DNA of 64,000 bases from Anisus vortex (Eukaryota; Mollusca; Gastropoda; Planorbidae): NCBI GenBank assembly GCA_949126835.1, contig OX421498.1, forward strand, positions 626,501 through 690,500, given 5' to 3'. Below are positions 44,501-53,170 of the stretch, in pieces. The position numbers were made by a program, and so were the translations under genes. The notes under the pieces were generated by a model. That model was given only the letters and a program-made list of their open reading frames with translations. It was not told the DNA's origin and searched no databases. The number at the start of each line of letters is the position of its first letter. Within the stretch, counting starts at the first letter, position 1.

Positions 44501-44929
44501 AAAGTCTCCACCTATTATAAGTTTATCATGTTGATATGTTGTATTTAAAATGTCATTTAAATTATCAAAGAAGGCAGGTTTTTCTGTGTTTTGTGTAGGA
44601 GCGTAGATGTTAACTAGTGTATATTTATTGTTACTGTTTTCTATTCTAATTATAGTGAGTCGACCCTGGTTATCTTTATGCTTGTGTGTGACTTTGTATT
44701 TATCTGACGTTTGAATTATGGCTGTTCCTCTAGCGAATGTACCTAAACTAAAAATGCTATCTCTGAAACCCATTTCTGTTATGTATCTGTCTGCAGTAAA
44801 TTGTTTGTTTATGTTGGTTTCTTGCAAGAAGATGAAATCGGGTTTATGTTTCCTTGCAAGGTGAACTAAGTATTTCTGTTTGTTCCTAAGGCTATGTATG
44901 TTTAACGTGACTATTGTTATGTCCGCCAT
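41576..44929 (-). CDS. ORF2: Tx1/L1-clade LINE ORF2 (endonuclease, RT, zinc knuckle)
   Basis: 1,117 codons, uninterrupted. The ATG (44,927-44,929) lies 30 nt after the ORF1 stop. The APE endonuclease fills about residues 1-235: N10 in LNIHSL, E37 in LQETN, D142 and N144 in GGDFN, SRLDRVYV at 200-207, and D227-H228 in YTDHKAV. The reverse transcriptase lies at about 455-760, with LDKSPGPDGLTSEFYKFF, GYRPISLLNTDYKILTK, the Tx1-typical QFCGIPGR, D588 in SIDQEKAFDRVDH, and YADD at 689-692. A C-terminal knuckle follows: C1004-x2-C1007-x9-H1017-x4-C1022. The product nicks DNA and copies LINE RNA at the nick. All motifs are present, so the protein could be functional, but the element lacks its 5' end and most of ORF1. 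Codons are AT-rich like the surroundings. Confidence 0.93.
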   Translation of the reverse strand: MADITIVTLNIHSLRNKQKYLVHLARKHKPDFIFLQETNINKQFTADRYITEMGFRDSIFSLGTFARGTAIIQTSDKYKVTHKHKDNQGRLTIIRIENSNNKYTLVNIYAPTQNTEKPAFFDNLNDILNTTYQHDKLIIGGDFNYTHDELDRVNTLNKNKQSSHWLDNTFTTFSLVDAYRKIYPLGQDTTFAYNAHPVKSRLDRVYVPDGDTVARVSHLGETLEYTDHKAVLVSVTTAAWSRHRHTGSPHWKFNNSLLKSECYTKTIQTLIENTIDISTLDQQTDMGETWTVLKHSIKHLTQIISKYINTQLRETEQHLKQQLDTLPEDTLEAHTIKAQLTEIQEHKYMGAQTRCRTRGMLEGPNKVFLTLEQNTQRRRIIARIQDSLGTIHTGNVAIANTFKEHFIHIYSKEHTDDREQDDILTYCKHLPDEDKTLLETPITVQDIKLAIDKLKLDKSPGPDGLTSEFYKFFSPQLVPLLSLMYTHAYTKGALPQMFSEAYITVLEKNPDDRISVGGYRPISLLNTDYKILTKILVNKLQPYLHTLLHENQFCGIPGRNIETLNHTIRDIIIYTHIKNTQAALLSIDQEKAFDRVDHGYLFKVLRKNNVGSQIEGWVRLLYASSCSRILVNHTLTPPFPIERSVRQGCPLSPLLYALCLEPLLEKVRTDAGIKGISMPGGQVLKVQAYADDTTFTVTSEKDIKKILEHFKTFNAASGGKININKSNIMGLGAWKRKEHFPSNIQNKTKIKITGIVWHNNPHTYNTEQYNGLLETTDNIINMYKHISHTIFGRSAIVNTLIIPKIIYIASVTEPPPHFITNMNKKIRAFLFKSTIRSIHHNTLIQNKRDGGIGLQDIKTKIQALRLKYIGQIVRAPDKLPLAMYFYGLKLSKLIPIQNNTPHYFGNFSSSFYKSVTRILLNNEHLIHSKTKNIYISLITRVQIPLHTRIKWGRQLGITDFHDTFISLHNKHIAPQSKEISYRLIFNMTPTLDRKKQNTRNAPICKMCTSHTQENEEHIYLTCPAIIPTKQTLKLIMDTTTQSNIDIDLAITLFKIPRLRNNTKHTLNLITLAEYKQHIWTMYLKTRFDQKHYPPHIIEDIFRQKLEAHLDKHQPPTL

Positions 44930-44959
44930 TCTTCAATTATAGAGTGTTTGATTATTAAC

Positions 44960-45157
44960 CTACTGTTTGTCATCCTTATCGTCTTCGTCTATAACCAGAG
45001 GAAGTGGCGATTTTATCAAATCCATCTCCTCTGTCTGGTCATTGATATAAGTTTCACTGTTCAGTGAGCTTATTGGGGACTCTGCTGAGAAGTGGAACAG
45101 TTTTTTCCTGCTTGACTCAGCAGAGCGTTTTGAGGGAGAACTAGGAAGAGATTTGGG
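44960..45157 (-). pseudogene. ORF1 C-terminal remnant of the Tx1/L1 element
   Basis: 65 open codons on the minus strand end at TAG (44,960-44,962). They are rich in Ser, Lys and acidic residues (for example SSPSKRSAESSRKK and VIDEDDKDDKQ). The position, 30 nt upstream of ORF2 and in the same orientation, fits the acidic tail of a LINE ORF1 RNA-binding protein. The fragment starts exactly at the target duplication, so the rest was lost at insertion by incomplete reverse transcription. Confidence 0.7.
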
Positions 45158-45194
45158 GCCAATATATTATATCTGTTGAAATATGAAGTTGACA

Positions 45195-45485
45195 ACGCAA
45201 CCAATAATATAGTTAAGTGGAATAGATATAAAGTAATATTACAAACTAGGTAGTTAACGTAATGTTTAAAAATTTTCGTATAAATTCTTTAGTCATATAA
45301 TATTTATATAATTTTCAACTATATTTTATAGTTTTATCATTTAAAGTTATAAATTGTTAGCTATTTTTTAAAAAGGAAAAAAAAAAATTTAAAATATAAA
45401 CTCAAAGAAAACGGTTCAATTATGTCCCTTTAATGATAAATTCTCCAAATTTAATGCTAGTGATGCCAAAAGTGTTAATTTAAAA
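45195..45485 (+). repeat. hAT interior segment shared with the 61.1-kb element
   Basis: Colinear with 61,605-61,905: AAACTAGGTAGTTAACGTAA against AAACTGGGTAGTTATTGTAA, then ATAAATTCTTTAGTCATATA in both, then AAAGTTATAAATTGT, TTTAATG and GTGATGCCAAA. Confidence 0.75.
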
Positions 45486-45966
45486 AAATTGAACTAGTTT
45501 TGCTTTTAAATTATTATTTTAAATTATTATTTCTTCATATAATTCAGATTCAAAATTAGATTCAGCATTATGCTCTTTTTTCATTGTGTAATTAGATGTA
45601 TAAAATTAATTTACGTTGTAAATAAACATTTTCTTCATTATTTAAGTCAATTTAAGGAGTTAATTTCTTACACATCAATAATTACAACAATTGCAAAATA
45701 TAATGCAAGTATATAAGCCTGTTTTATCTATTGCAATAATAAAACAAACAAATTTGTTGTACAAATAATTATATTTATGCTTAATTAAGGGAGATTAGCA
45801 TAAAACTAATTTGAATGTAATTAGCATGTATCAATTAATGAGTGCCTTTTCCTTGAATGCTCTGCGCTAATTGTTCAATGTCATGTACATATTTAGTCAC
45901 TTCTGCGTGGTCAAGTTTATGTGATCTCTTGTCAGTCTTCGGAAAATCTCTATTATACGATTAAGG

Positions 45967-46712
45967 TTGGGGCTTCCGAGATAACGTTGTCAAACACGGT
46001 TAGAGACCTTGGCCTTTTTATTGATAATAAAATATCAATGGTTCCACATAATTATCAGTGCTGTGGTTAAGGCTTGTTCGTCTCATCTAAGTGCCCTGGG
46101 TCAGTTGCGACCTCAACTCAATAGAAGGACGGCCAATACCGTAGCAGTCTCTCTTATCCAGTCAAGGTTGGATTACTGCTACAGTTGCCAGTGGGGTTTG
46201 CCCTAGAACCAGCTGCAGAGATTACAGAGAGTGCAGAACACCTCGGCGCGCATGGTTTCGGGGGTGAGGAGGCTATATCATATCTCCCCAACACTAAGGT
46301 ATCTCCACTGGCTCCGGGTGATGAAGCTAATAGATCACATATTTATGTCCATTACGTTCGGATGCATAAAGGGCATTGCTCCTTCTTATCTTCAAGAGCT
46401 TATCTCAAGGCACGAGCCATCTAGGGAACTGCGATCTTCAACACAGTCACTCATCAGAACTCCTAGTTTGGATGGACACAGAAATAAGTACCTGGGAGTG
46501 CGCTCATTTGAGTCAGTGGCGCCTTCTTTATGGAACAGTCTATCTCAGACACTGAGAGAATCTGGGACAAGAGAAAGTTAAAAAAACAAACTTAAAGACC
46601 TTTCTCTTTGGCTAATACATCTGCCACTGCAAATCACACCAAGAGTGCACTGAGCATGCTAATTTAATAGCATGGATAGAAGCGCTATAGAAATGCCCAT
46701 TCTTATTCTTAT
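45967..46712 (+). pseudogene. CR1/L2-type LINE ORF2 C-terminus, decayed
   Basis: Reads in pieces through the conserved C-terminal half of CR1/L2/Rex-type ORF2: TVRDLGLFIDNKISM, then SRLDYCYSCQWGLP, QNTSARMVSGVRRLYHI, LRYLHWLRVMKLIDHIF, GIAPSYLQELI and APSLWNSL. At least one stop (near 46,067) and shifts between frames break it. The 3' UTR ends GAGCATGCTAATTTAATAGC, GCGCTATAGAAATGCCCATT and a CTTATT tail, the usual L2-type ending. The homologous hAT locus A has no insertion at the matching place (about 21,105), so it inserted into element B afterwards. Confidence 0.8.
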
Positions 46713-47422
46713 GCTTAAAAAAAGCATTCATGTTCGAAAAAATATACTCACTAGTGTAGATGTGTAAATTAAACTTAAAGCTGAAAGTAGAGCGAATGCC
46801 TTGCAGTGGACAACATTTGACTTTCCTAAGAAGCTTCATTTCTGATTTTCCCGCAAATCGTCACATTTCAATGCCCATTTTTAGGATGTTTAAAATGAAA
46901 AAAATGCCAATATCCCTCCACTTCAAGTGCGTTTTTGTGATCCTCACCTTGTAAATGGAAGTTCAACTCAATGAAATGTGTCGCCATGTCAGTCAGAAAC
47001 ATCGGCTTTAACAGTCAGTTCTCCTCATTCAATACCGGAAATGTTTTTTTTACCAGACCAGAAACGAATCTTTCCAAGACTTTACATATTATTATTACTT
47101 TCTTATTATATTTACATATTATACTATTACTTTCTTATAGAAGAGACTTAAGAAAGAAACTATACAATTTACTATCTTCACAATAGATTCAATCACAGTC
47201 CAATGATGAGAACTTTGCATAGAAACATTCCTGAACTAAAACAGTCGACGTCCAGTGTGATTCTGATGTAGTTCGCCACGCACCACCAATTAGTTATGCC
47301 GACGTACGTTGTTTTGACTTGCACTAAAAAATCTTCTTAAAGGTTTCTCGCGTGCCACTGAAAATCGTTCTGCGTGCCAAGTCTGGAACGCGAGCCTTAG
47401 GTTACCGACCCCTGGTCTAGAG

Positions 47423-48587
47423 GTATAGAGCTGGGATTTCATTTTTGTGAAAGTTTTGAAGCTTCTACTTGCACAGGAGCGGATATATTTTTTTCTTTAT
47501 CCGAATAGATCAAAGACAACCCAGATTCAAACCTTGCTTTGTTGGGTAGCAAAAAACTTAAGTAGGGAATTCGGCCACACTATCCGCTCGATTGCCGTGG
47601 GCAATAGATCTGTCGAACTCCGTGAACTCTCAAAAAAACTGACGCGACTTTTGTAGAAGTTGGAACGCAAATAAAGGTGATGTATTGGTCATGTGATGTT
47701 ATTGTGACACCCTCAGAGGCGTCTATTCAGGCTCACTGTTGGCAAGTGTGTCTCAGTGTGTTAGTGTGTCAGTGTGTTAGTGTGTTAGTGTGTCAGTGTG
47801 TTAGTGTGTCAGTGTGTTAGTGTGTCAGTGTGTTAGTGTGTCAGTGTGTTAGTTTGTCAGCGTGTTAGTGAGAAATCGTCTTCATTTCGTCTTATAAAAA
47901 AGATAAGATTAAGATAAAGATACGATTTCTTTATTGATCCAAACAAATGGAAATGTCTTGATTACAGATGTTTTGTCTTTCAGCATATTTTAAACAATAT
48001 AAAAGACCTATCTGTATTCAAGCACAGAAATATACTTCTAAATATCGACATACACGCGCAATGTGCATACAATCTTCAGTCTATATCATCGACAAACTAC
48101 TCAATAAGGATTTTACAATTTCCAAAGAAAAAATAACAAGAGATAGACAGACATTCCATCTTAGCTTTAAAATTCTCATATTTCCGGTCAGTCTCAAAGC
48201 AATCTTGATCGTTTCATGTTATCTATAAATTGTTGCATAAGAAAAAAAAATTGATAATGTTGTTTCAATTCATATAGACCTAGAAAATAGGGCGACTTGT
48301 ATTAATTTCATTTACAAATATCATGTTCTCATTTAATGTCAAAAACAAAAATAATGATTCATATTTGTAAAAAACCTAGAAGCATGGTTTTAAATCAAGA
48401 TAACCTGAAACCTCCCCCCCCCCCTCAAAAAAAAAATTCTATCCAAGACGAAAAAAAAACAAAAAGAAAAAAAAAGTTTTATTTTTATGTGTTTGTAATT
48501 TGTGACATAAACAACACACACACATACACACAAATAAACAGCAAATGCCATTAGGAAAACATATCTAGTCTTTGGAACAACAGGGGA
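47423..48587. other. Intergenic stretch with a GTGTCA/GTTAGT minisatellite
   Basis: 47,750-47,872 is a tandem array of GTGTGTTAGTGTGTCA steps of 16-18 bp. The rest is AT-rich with a C-run at 48,414-48,424 and a CA repeat at 48,515-48,530. No gene. Confidence 0.6.
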
Positions 48588-48655
48588 CACGGTGGCAGTG
48601 TGTTCGACTGGCGTAACGAAGGTCCTGGGTTCGAATCCTGGTGATGGCTAAGATA
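48588..48655 (+). mobile_element. SINE-A head only
   Basis: tRNA-like head with ACACGGTGGCAGTGTGTTCG, TGGCGTAACGAAGGTCCTGG and GTTCGAATCCTGGTGA. The body is absent. Confidence 0.75.
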
Positions 48656-48745
48656 CCCTAGTAGATCCTCGTTCATTTCTTTTCTAATATAATTTGTTTT
48701 TAAAGTTACAATAAATTTTTCATTAAACATTTCAAGGACACATGC

Positions 48746-48861
48746 TGCAAAACAACACAGGTTCTGTGACAAGACAAAAATAGAATCACAAATTCTATTA
48801 AACAAGATCTACAACAAAAAAAAAACCTAGACAAAAAAAACTGGGAGCAAGTCGTCATCGG
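48746..48861 (+). repeat. Dispersed repeat R3, empty-site copy
   Basis: About 116 bp from TGCAAAACAACACAGGTTCT to GAGCAAGTCGTCATCGG. The same sequence, interrupted by the LTR element, is found at 52,586-52,613 plus 60,804-60,891. This copy therefore shows the uninterrupted form of the target. Confidence 0.9.
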
Positions 48862-50187
48862 CTTATATGAAGAAATGACATCGTTAGGGAATTCCCGCGG
48901 GGGAAAATGTGTAAAGGGGGCGGTGGGGGTGCGGCGGGAGTCTTAGGGAAACAAGAAAATTTATTCATTAACTCATTTTAGTTTTGGTGAATGGAGCTGT
49001 GGGAAATGAGGAGACGATGGTGTGTCAGAAGAAAAAAACAACGACACATGAAATATGTTTTCCAATGTAATAAGATTCAGAAAAAAAAATTCTTTTTAAG
49101 GGCATGTTGTTGTGTTTGAACCTAAATTTACCACGTATTGACAAAGGCGCCGTATCGTTGGAAGAGAGGTGGTTCAGCAACACAGTGTTGGGTTTATGCT
49201 CTGGGGATAGCTGGTTTGAATATGGTAGAGATAGAAATGTATTTTTATATTATAGCTAATATGACAATACAATAAAAGATACTTTAAATGTGAACACACA
49301 GACACACAGAGACACATACAGACACACATGACTGCACGCTAGTCGCTATACACAGTAATAGCACAAAAAGTAAGGGCAAGGCAATAACCACCCAATAGCC
49401 TTCAGCTTGTGACGTCACGACAGTGACAAAACTTCAGTAGCAAGGACTCTATTTTCGTAAGTTTGAAATCAACACTCACACATACACACACACACAAACA
49501 CACACACCTTTTCTGTTGAACCTTCTAGCATATTGCTTAGCGCCTTTCTGACAGCAGCAGCAAACGAGATTATTTCAAAACCGCCCCACCCCCTTCCCTC
49601 AAATTACACACCAACTTTTGACAGCTTTCCTAGCACATGATTAAAGATTATTTTTTGTCCAACCTTAATTATAGCCCGGAATTGAATTAACACACTAATT
49701 ACTTCCCTTCTCACAAACAGAAGTAACAAAAACAAAATTAAAAAATTAACATCTTGGAACATCGGCACACACAAAAATGTCTGTTTATTGGTAAAAAAAA
49801 AAAAAAAAATTGTATTTAAAACGACACAAAAATACAGAGAAGGAAAAAAACAAGAACCGACAACTGTGATGAGTAAATTGATTAAAGAACAGGCAGGAGT
49901 TGTCCAAAACGTTCCCCCACGTTTCAATTTTTCATGACGCGTTTCCTCATTTTCTCGTTTATATTATTAGTTGTTGTTTTTATATTCTTCTCTTCCTAAT
50001 GAGATCAACTCCTTGACATGCGCAGTGGCTACAGGAAGACCACCCACAGTTTCGTTTGGTCTCAGTTTTACATAGCATATTTTATCACATTAGTTTTTTT
50101 AAAATCTATTTTATATCAAATTTATAGATCTATGTAATTACAAAGTTCGTAAATCTATAAAGAGAAAAAAAATAGCATGATTTATAT
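48862..50187. other. Intergenic stretch
   Basis: GC-rich patch at 48,894-48,945, CA repeats near 49,470-49,507 and an A-run at 49,793-49,809. No gene recognised. Confidence 0.4.
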
Positions 50188-50285
50188 TATGCTGGCCACA
50201 CAATCCCCTAGTATGCCGTGTCCACAGAAACTGGTGAACGCTGCTATAACCGGCCATATGGATCAATTTGTTCCTGCGGAAATGC
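50188..50285 (+). mobile_element. SINE-A tail only
   Basis: TGCTGGCCACACAATCCCCT, AGTATGCCGTG, CCACAGAAACTGGTGAACGC and a diverged GGATCAATTTG end. Confidence 0.7.
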
Positions 50286-51320
50286 TTTAATTTTTTTTTC
50301 ATTATTGAAATTTCAGTCAGTGCATACGCGTCAGTCTACAATTTCTGATGGATATATGATATTAGTTAAGGTAAAGTAATAGAGGCGGGTAATATCCTGG
50401 CGCTTAACCTAGGATCGAACCTAACACCTTCAAAATGCGACCCCAGCAACTGTCGCAACAAAACGAGTTTTTTTGAAGTTTCTAAAAAGAATTCAGTAAA
50501 TTACCCACCCTCGAAAGTTCCAGCCCTTGCCCAGCGTCTCGTTTACCTCATGAGATAACAAAAAGCACGAGTCAGAGTGGGGGGGGGAGTCAGTGAGAAG
50601 TCTTTGATGTTGGGAAAGTACTATCACGATCGAATTGCAACGGTAGGCGTGGCGCTGAGTCCAGTACCGGGCCTGACACCCAGACACACCCAGGTATGCA
50701 TCCTCCTCTCACCCTCCCTCCCCCAGGTGGGAGTTTAAAAAACAGACGACAGGTTGTGAGCAGGTGTGAAATTCTTCAATCGACCCACGATAAATAAAAC
50801 TTGACATTGAATCGTATTTATTTCTTTAAAAGCCCACTTTAAAAAAGAAAAAAAGAAAAAAGGATTCGTTCACACATGTGTCAATGTTGTTATTTGTGTT
50901 GCAAAAGCGAATCAGTTGTAGAGGATCGAAACAGAAGTTTAATTATTTTGTTGTGTTGTTTTTTTACATTAACATTGTTTATCGTAAACTAAACTTCACA
51001 ATAATGTTTTTCAAATGTTTATTTTAGTTTCGATGTAAAATGTATACAGATGTGTTTGAAATACAGAGAATGAAAGAAGGATTAGGGCAGATAAAACGAA
51101 AAGAAAATTCAAAGAATGTATATCTTATCTTGTATATCTTATATAATTAGTGCGTCCTACGCTCATCCGAAATATTGCCCGTGGTAGTGCCTGGAACCCA
51201 CACATTCAGCTCTCTTTTCAATGAATAACATTTAGAACCTCAATTGGCTTCATTTCCCTCCAAAAATATCACAATTAAAGTCGGATACATTATCTTATCT
51301 TAACTTACATGTTACAGACG
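50286..51320. other. Intergenic stretch
   Basis: A 36-bp LINE-tail scrap (AGTGCGTCCTACGCTCATCC) at about 51,148 and a G-run at 50,580-50,588. No gene recognised. Confidence 0.4.
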
Positions 51321-51324
51321 CTAC

Positions 51325-51645
51325 TTCTATGTAGAATATTAATGCGTCCTACGCTTATCCGTGTTTTGAGTCTAATCTTGCGTTTTCAATAGTTTTAAAA
51401 GATGCTAAGTTTAAGATTTTCTGATTTCCTGATTTATTCAGGCAACCCATCACATGCGCAGATGCCACTCAGGGAAAAGAATAACGTTATGTATCTGTTC
51501 TCGCATAAAGGATAAGGAAAATGTTTTTTTCCTTATTTTTATCTGATCCTTGTAACAAATTGCTATTGTGTTGTATTGCTAAATTAGAATTTAATGTGCT
51601 ATATATTATATATACACTTTACTCTTTGCCCTTCTTCCTTCTAAC
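51325..51645 (-). pseudogene. LINE 3' end (12.2-kb family), partial
   Basis: Plus strand shows GCGTCCTACGCTTATCCGTG, AAAAGATGCTAAGTTTAAG, CAGGCAACCCATCACATGCG, TCTCGCATAAAGGATAAGG and TTTACTCTTTGCCCTTC in the order of the 12.2-kb copy. Decayed and 5'-truncated. Confidence 0.7.
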
Positions 51646-51721
51646 GATAAAAAAATATGTAAATAAACATAATTTTTAATAAAACTTATAATTAATTATA
51701 ATAATTTGAATAATAACACCT

Positions 51722-51905
51722 TATGAGTGGCACAGTGGGCGCGTTTGGATGGAGTACCGAAGGTCCTGGGTTCGAATTACGGTGAAGACTAACATTTTTT
51801 TCCCGTGATTTGTGCTGGCAACATAATTCCTTAGTATGCCGTGGCAACATAAACTGGTTAACCGGCCTTCTGGATGAATTTGATCCGACGGAATACTAAC
51901 AAAGT
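51722..51905 (+). mobile_element. SINE-A copy with an internal deletion
   Basis: Head (GTACCGAAGGTCCTGGGTTC) joins directly to the 3' half (TTCCTTAGTATGCCGTGGCA, ACTGGTTAACCGG). The middle 80-90 bp are missing. Confidence 0.75.
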
Positions 51906-52585
51906 ATATCAATGTGTTAAACTATAAATAACTGTCTTTGGATTTGTTATATATTCTCAAAGTATAACAAACAAGAAATTAAAATTCTGGACTTGAGAAA
52001 ATAATGATTGTTCCGGCAGACGTCAAGTTAGATCGACACGTACCACAATTGGCTACAACCATGGTCATTGCAAAAAAAAAAGTTAATGACTATACAATTA
52101 ATAAAGAAAATATTAGAGCATTATAACATTATTAACAGCTTTTTTTAAGAAAAATGTAAACATTAATAAACAGTTAAAAAATAACAGGGTTTTATTTAGA
52201 AATGCTAGTAATTACAGAAATTTCTACACATGTGATCATTTGATATCATTCAGAAATTGAAGCCTACTGCTTGGTGTTGATTTGAAATAAATGGTATAAT
52301 CTTGTCGCTTGTTGTTTTATTTTCTTCAAATAATAATTTATTTAAAGATGAATATGTGTTTACTTAATCATTCTAGAGACAAAATTAATGCCATAAAATA
52401 TCAAAGACTTTTTATCCACATAGAATGGATACGATTACACTGGGAATGCTAAATGTAATAGCATGAAAGGTCACAGCTATATAAATGGCCATCAGTAACA
52501 TGTTCAGTACTTTAGTAAATTAAAACTCCCATCTGATGTTATAACAAAATATTCAATATGCTTTTTGTTATAAGCGCTGACTATC
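51906..52585. other. AT-rich stretch with a LINE tail scrap
   Basis: 52,440-52,495 (GAATGCTAAATGTAATAGC, then GCTATATAAATGGCCAT) is a diverged CR1/L2-type 3' tail. Nothing else recognised. Confidence 0.45.
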
Positions 52586-52613
52586 TTGCAAAACAACACA
52601 GGTTCTGTGACAT

Positions 52614-53158
52614 TGCTAGTATGCACTAACATGGTCAAAGGGAAATGACTCAGTAAATAGTCAATAGTCAATAGTATAGTACAAGAGTTATGGGGACTGG
52701 GAAGAATGTGAATATCACAAATCTAGTTGGTTCTACTGCGTCGTAGCTATACAAAGCATGCTTTCCACGTTTTACATGTCTGAGTCTGATCACGGGGTTT
52801 TAGATGTCTCAGTCTGATCACGGGGGGTAAAGGACCGGAGAATAGTCAGTTGAATTGAATATCCAGCAGCGTTTAGACGTATACGCTAGACTCGGAATTA
52901 TATCACATTTTATCAGAATACTATTTCATTCTTGGACTTATATTATATTATATGATTGTTGGATGTACTGTGAATAATGTATTGTGAGTATTAATAAATA
53001 GATATATATATTGCTGCAAAGATTTGAATTATCAAGTGTGTTAAACATACTGTGAAAATAGTATTAAAGAAACATTTAACTCAACTCAAGCAACTCAATC
53101 AACTCATGATTCTATTAGCCTACGAAGAACAATAATAATTAAAATAGAATCAATAACA
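52614..53158 (+). repeat. 5' LTR
   Basis: 545 bp, TGCTAG...ATAACA. It carries an AP-1-type TGACTCA at 52,646-52,652, an imperfect direct repeat (GTCTGAGTCTGATCACGGGG and GTCTCAGTCTGATCACGGGG) and A/T-rich TATA/polyadenylation-like sequence near 52,995-53,015. By eye it is identical to the 3' LTR. Confidence 0.97.
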
Positions 53159-53159
53159 G

Positions 53160-53170
53160 TGGTGGCAGCG
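53160..53170 (+). promoter_or_regulatory. Primer-binding site, tRNA-Leu type
   Basis: TGGTGGCAGCG begins one base after the LTR. It is complementary to the 3' end (CGCTGCCACCA) of metazoan tRNA-Leu of the AAG/TAG type, so minus-strand DNA synthesis is probably primed by tRNA-Leu. Confidence 0.75.

Larger units (their letters stand above)
39657..45156 (-). mobile_element. Tx1/L1-clade LINE, 5'-truncated in ORF1
   Basis: Minus-strand LINE of about 5.5 kb. GGCCAATATATTAT occurs exactly at 39,643-39,656 and 45,157-45,170, a 14-bp target duplication. The left edge is a T-run (the poly(A) tail on the other strand). The element begins within the end of ORF1, then has a complete ORF2 and a long 3' UTR. 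GAGATTT precedes the duplication on the left and lies at the matching place in ORF1 on the right; microhomology may have helped the 5' junction. Confidence 0.85.
36680..47414 (+). mobile_element. hAT-family element B, about 10.7 kb, with nested LINEs
   Basis: The left end CAGGGGTGGACAACCT plus about 110 bp and the right end GGTTACCGACCCCTG plus about 80 bp are the two M1 MITE ends. GTCTAGAG flanks both ends exactly (36,672-36,679 and 47,415-47,422). The outer flanks join into a tRNA-like sequence (GCGCGGTGGTCTAGAG, GTATAGAGCTGGGAT), as expected for one insertion into a SINE head. Removing the Tx1/L1 insertion (5.5 kb) and the CR1/L2 fragment (0.75 kb) leaves about 4.5 kb. No transposase is recognisable in it. 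Interior parts match locus A (20.9-22.3 kb) and the element at 61.1 kb. Confidence 0.6.

Noticed and set aside
46009..46581. Separate small genes in the CR1/L2 region
   Set aside because: The pieces line up as one broken LINE ORF2 tail across frames, not independent genes.
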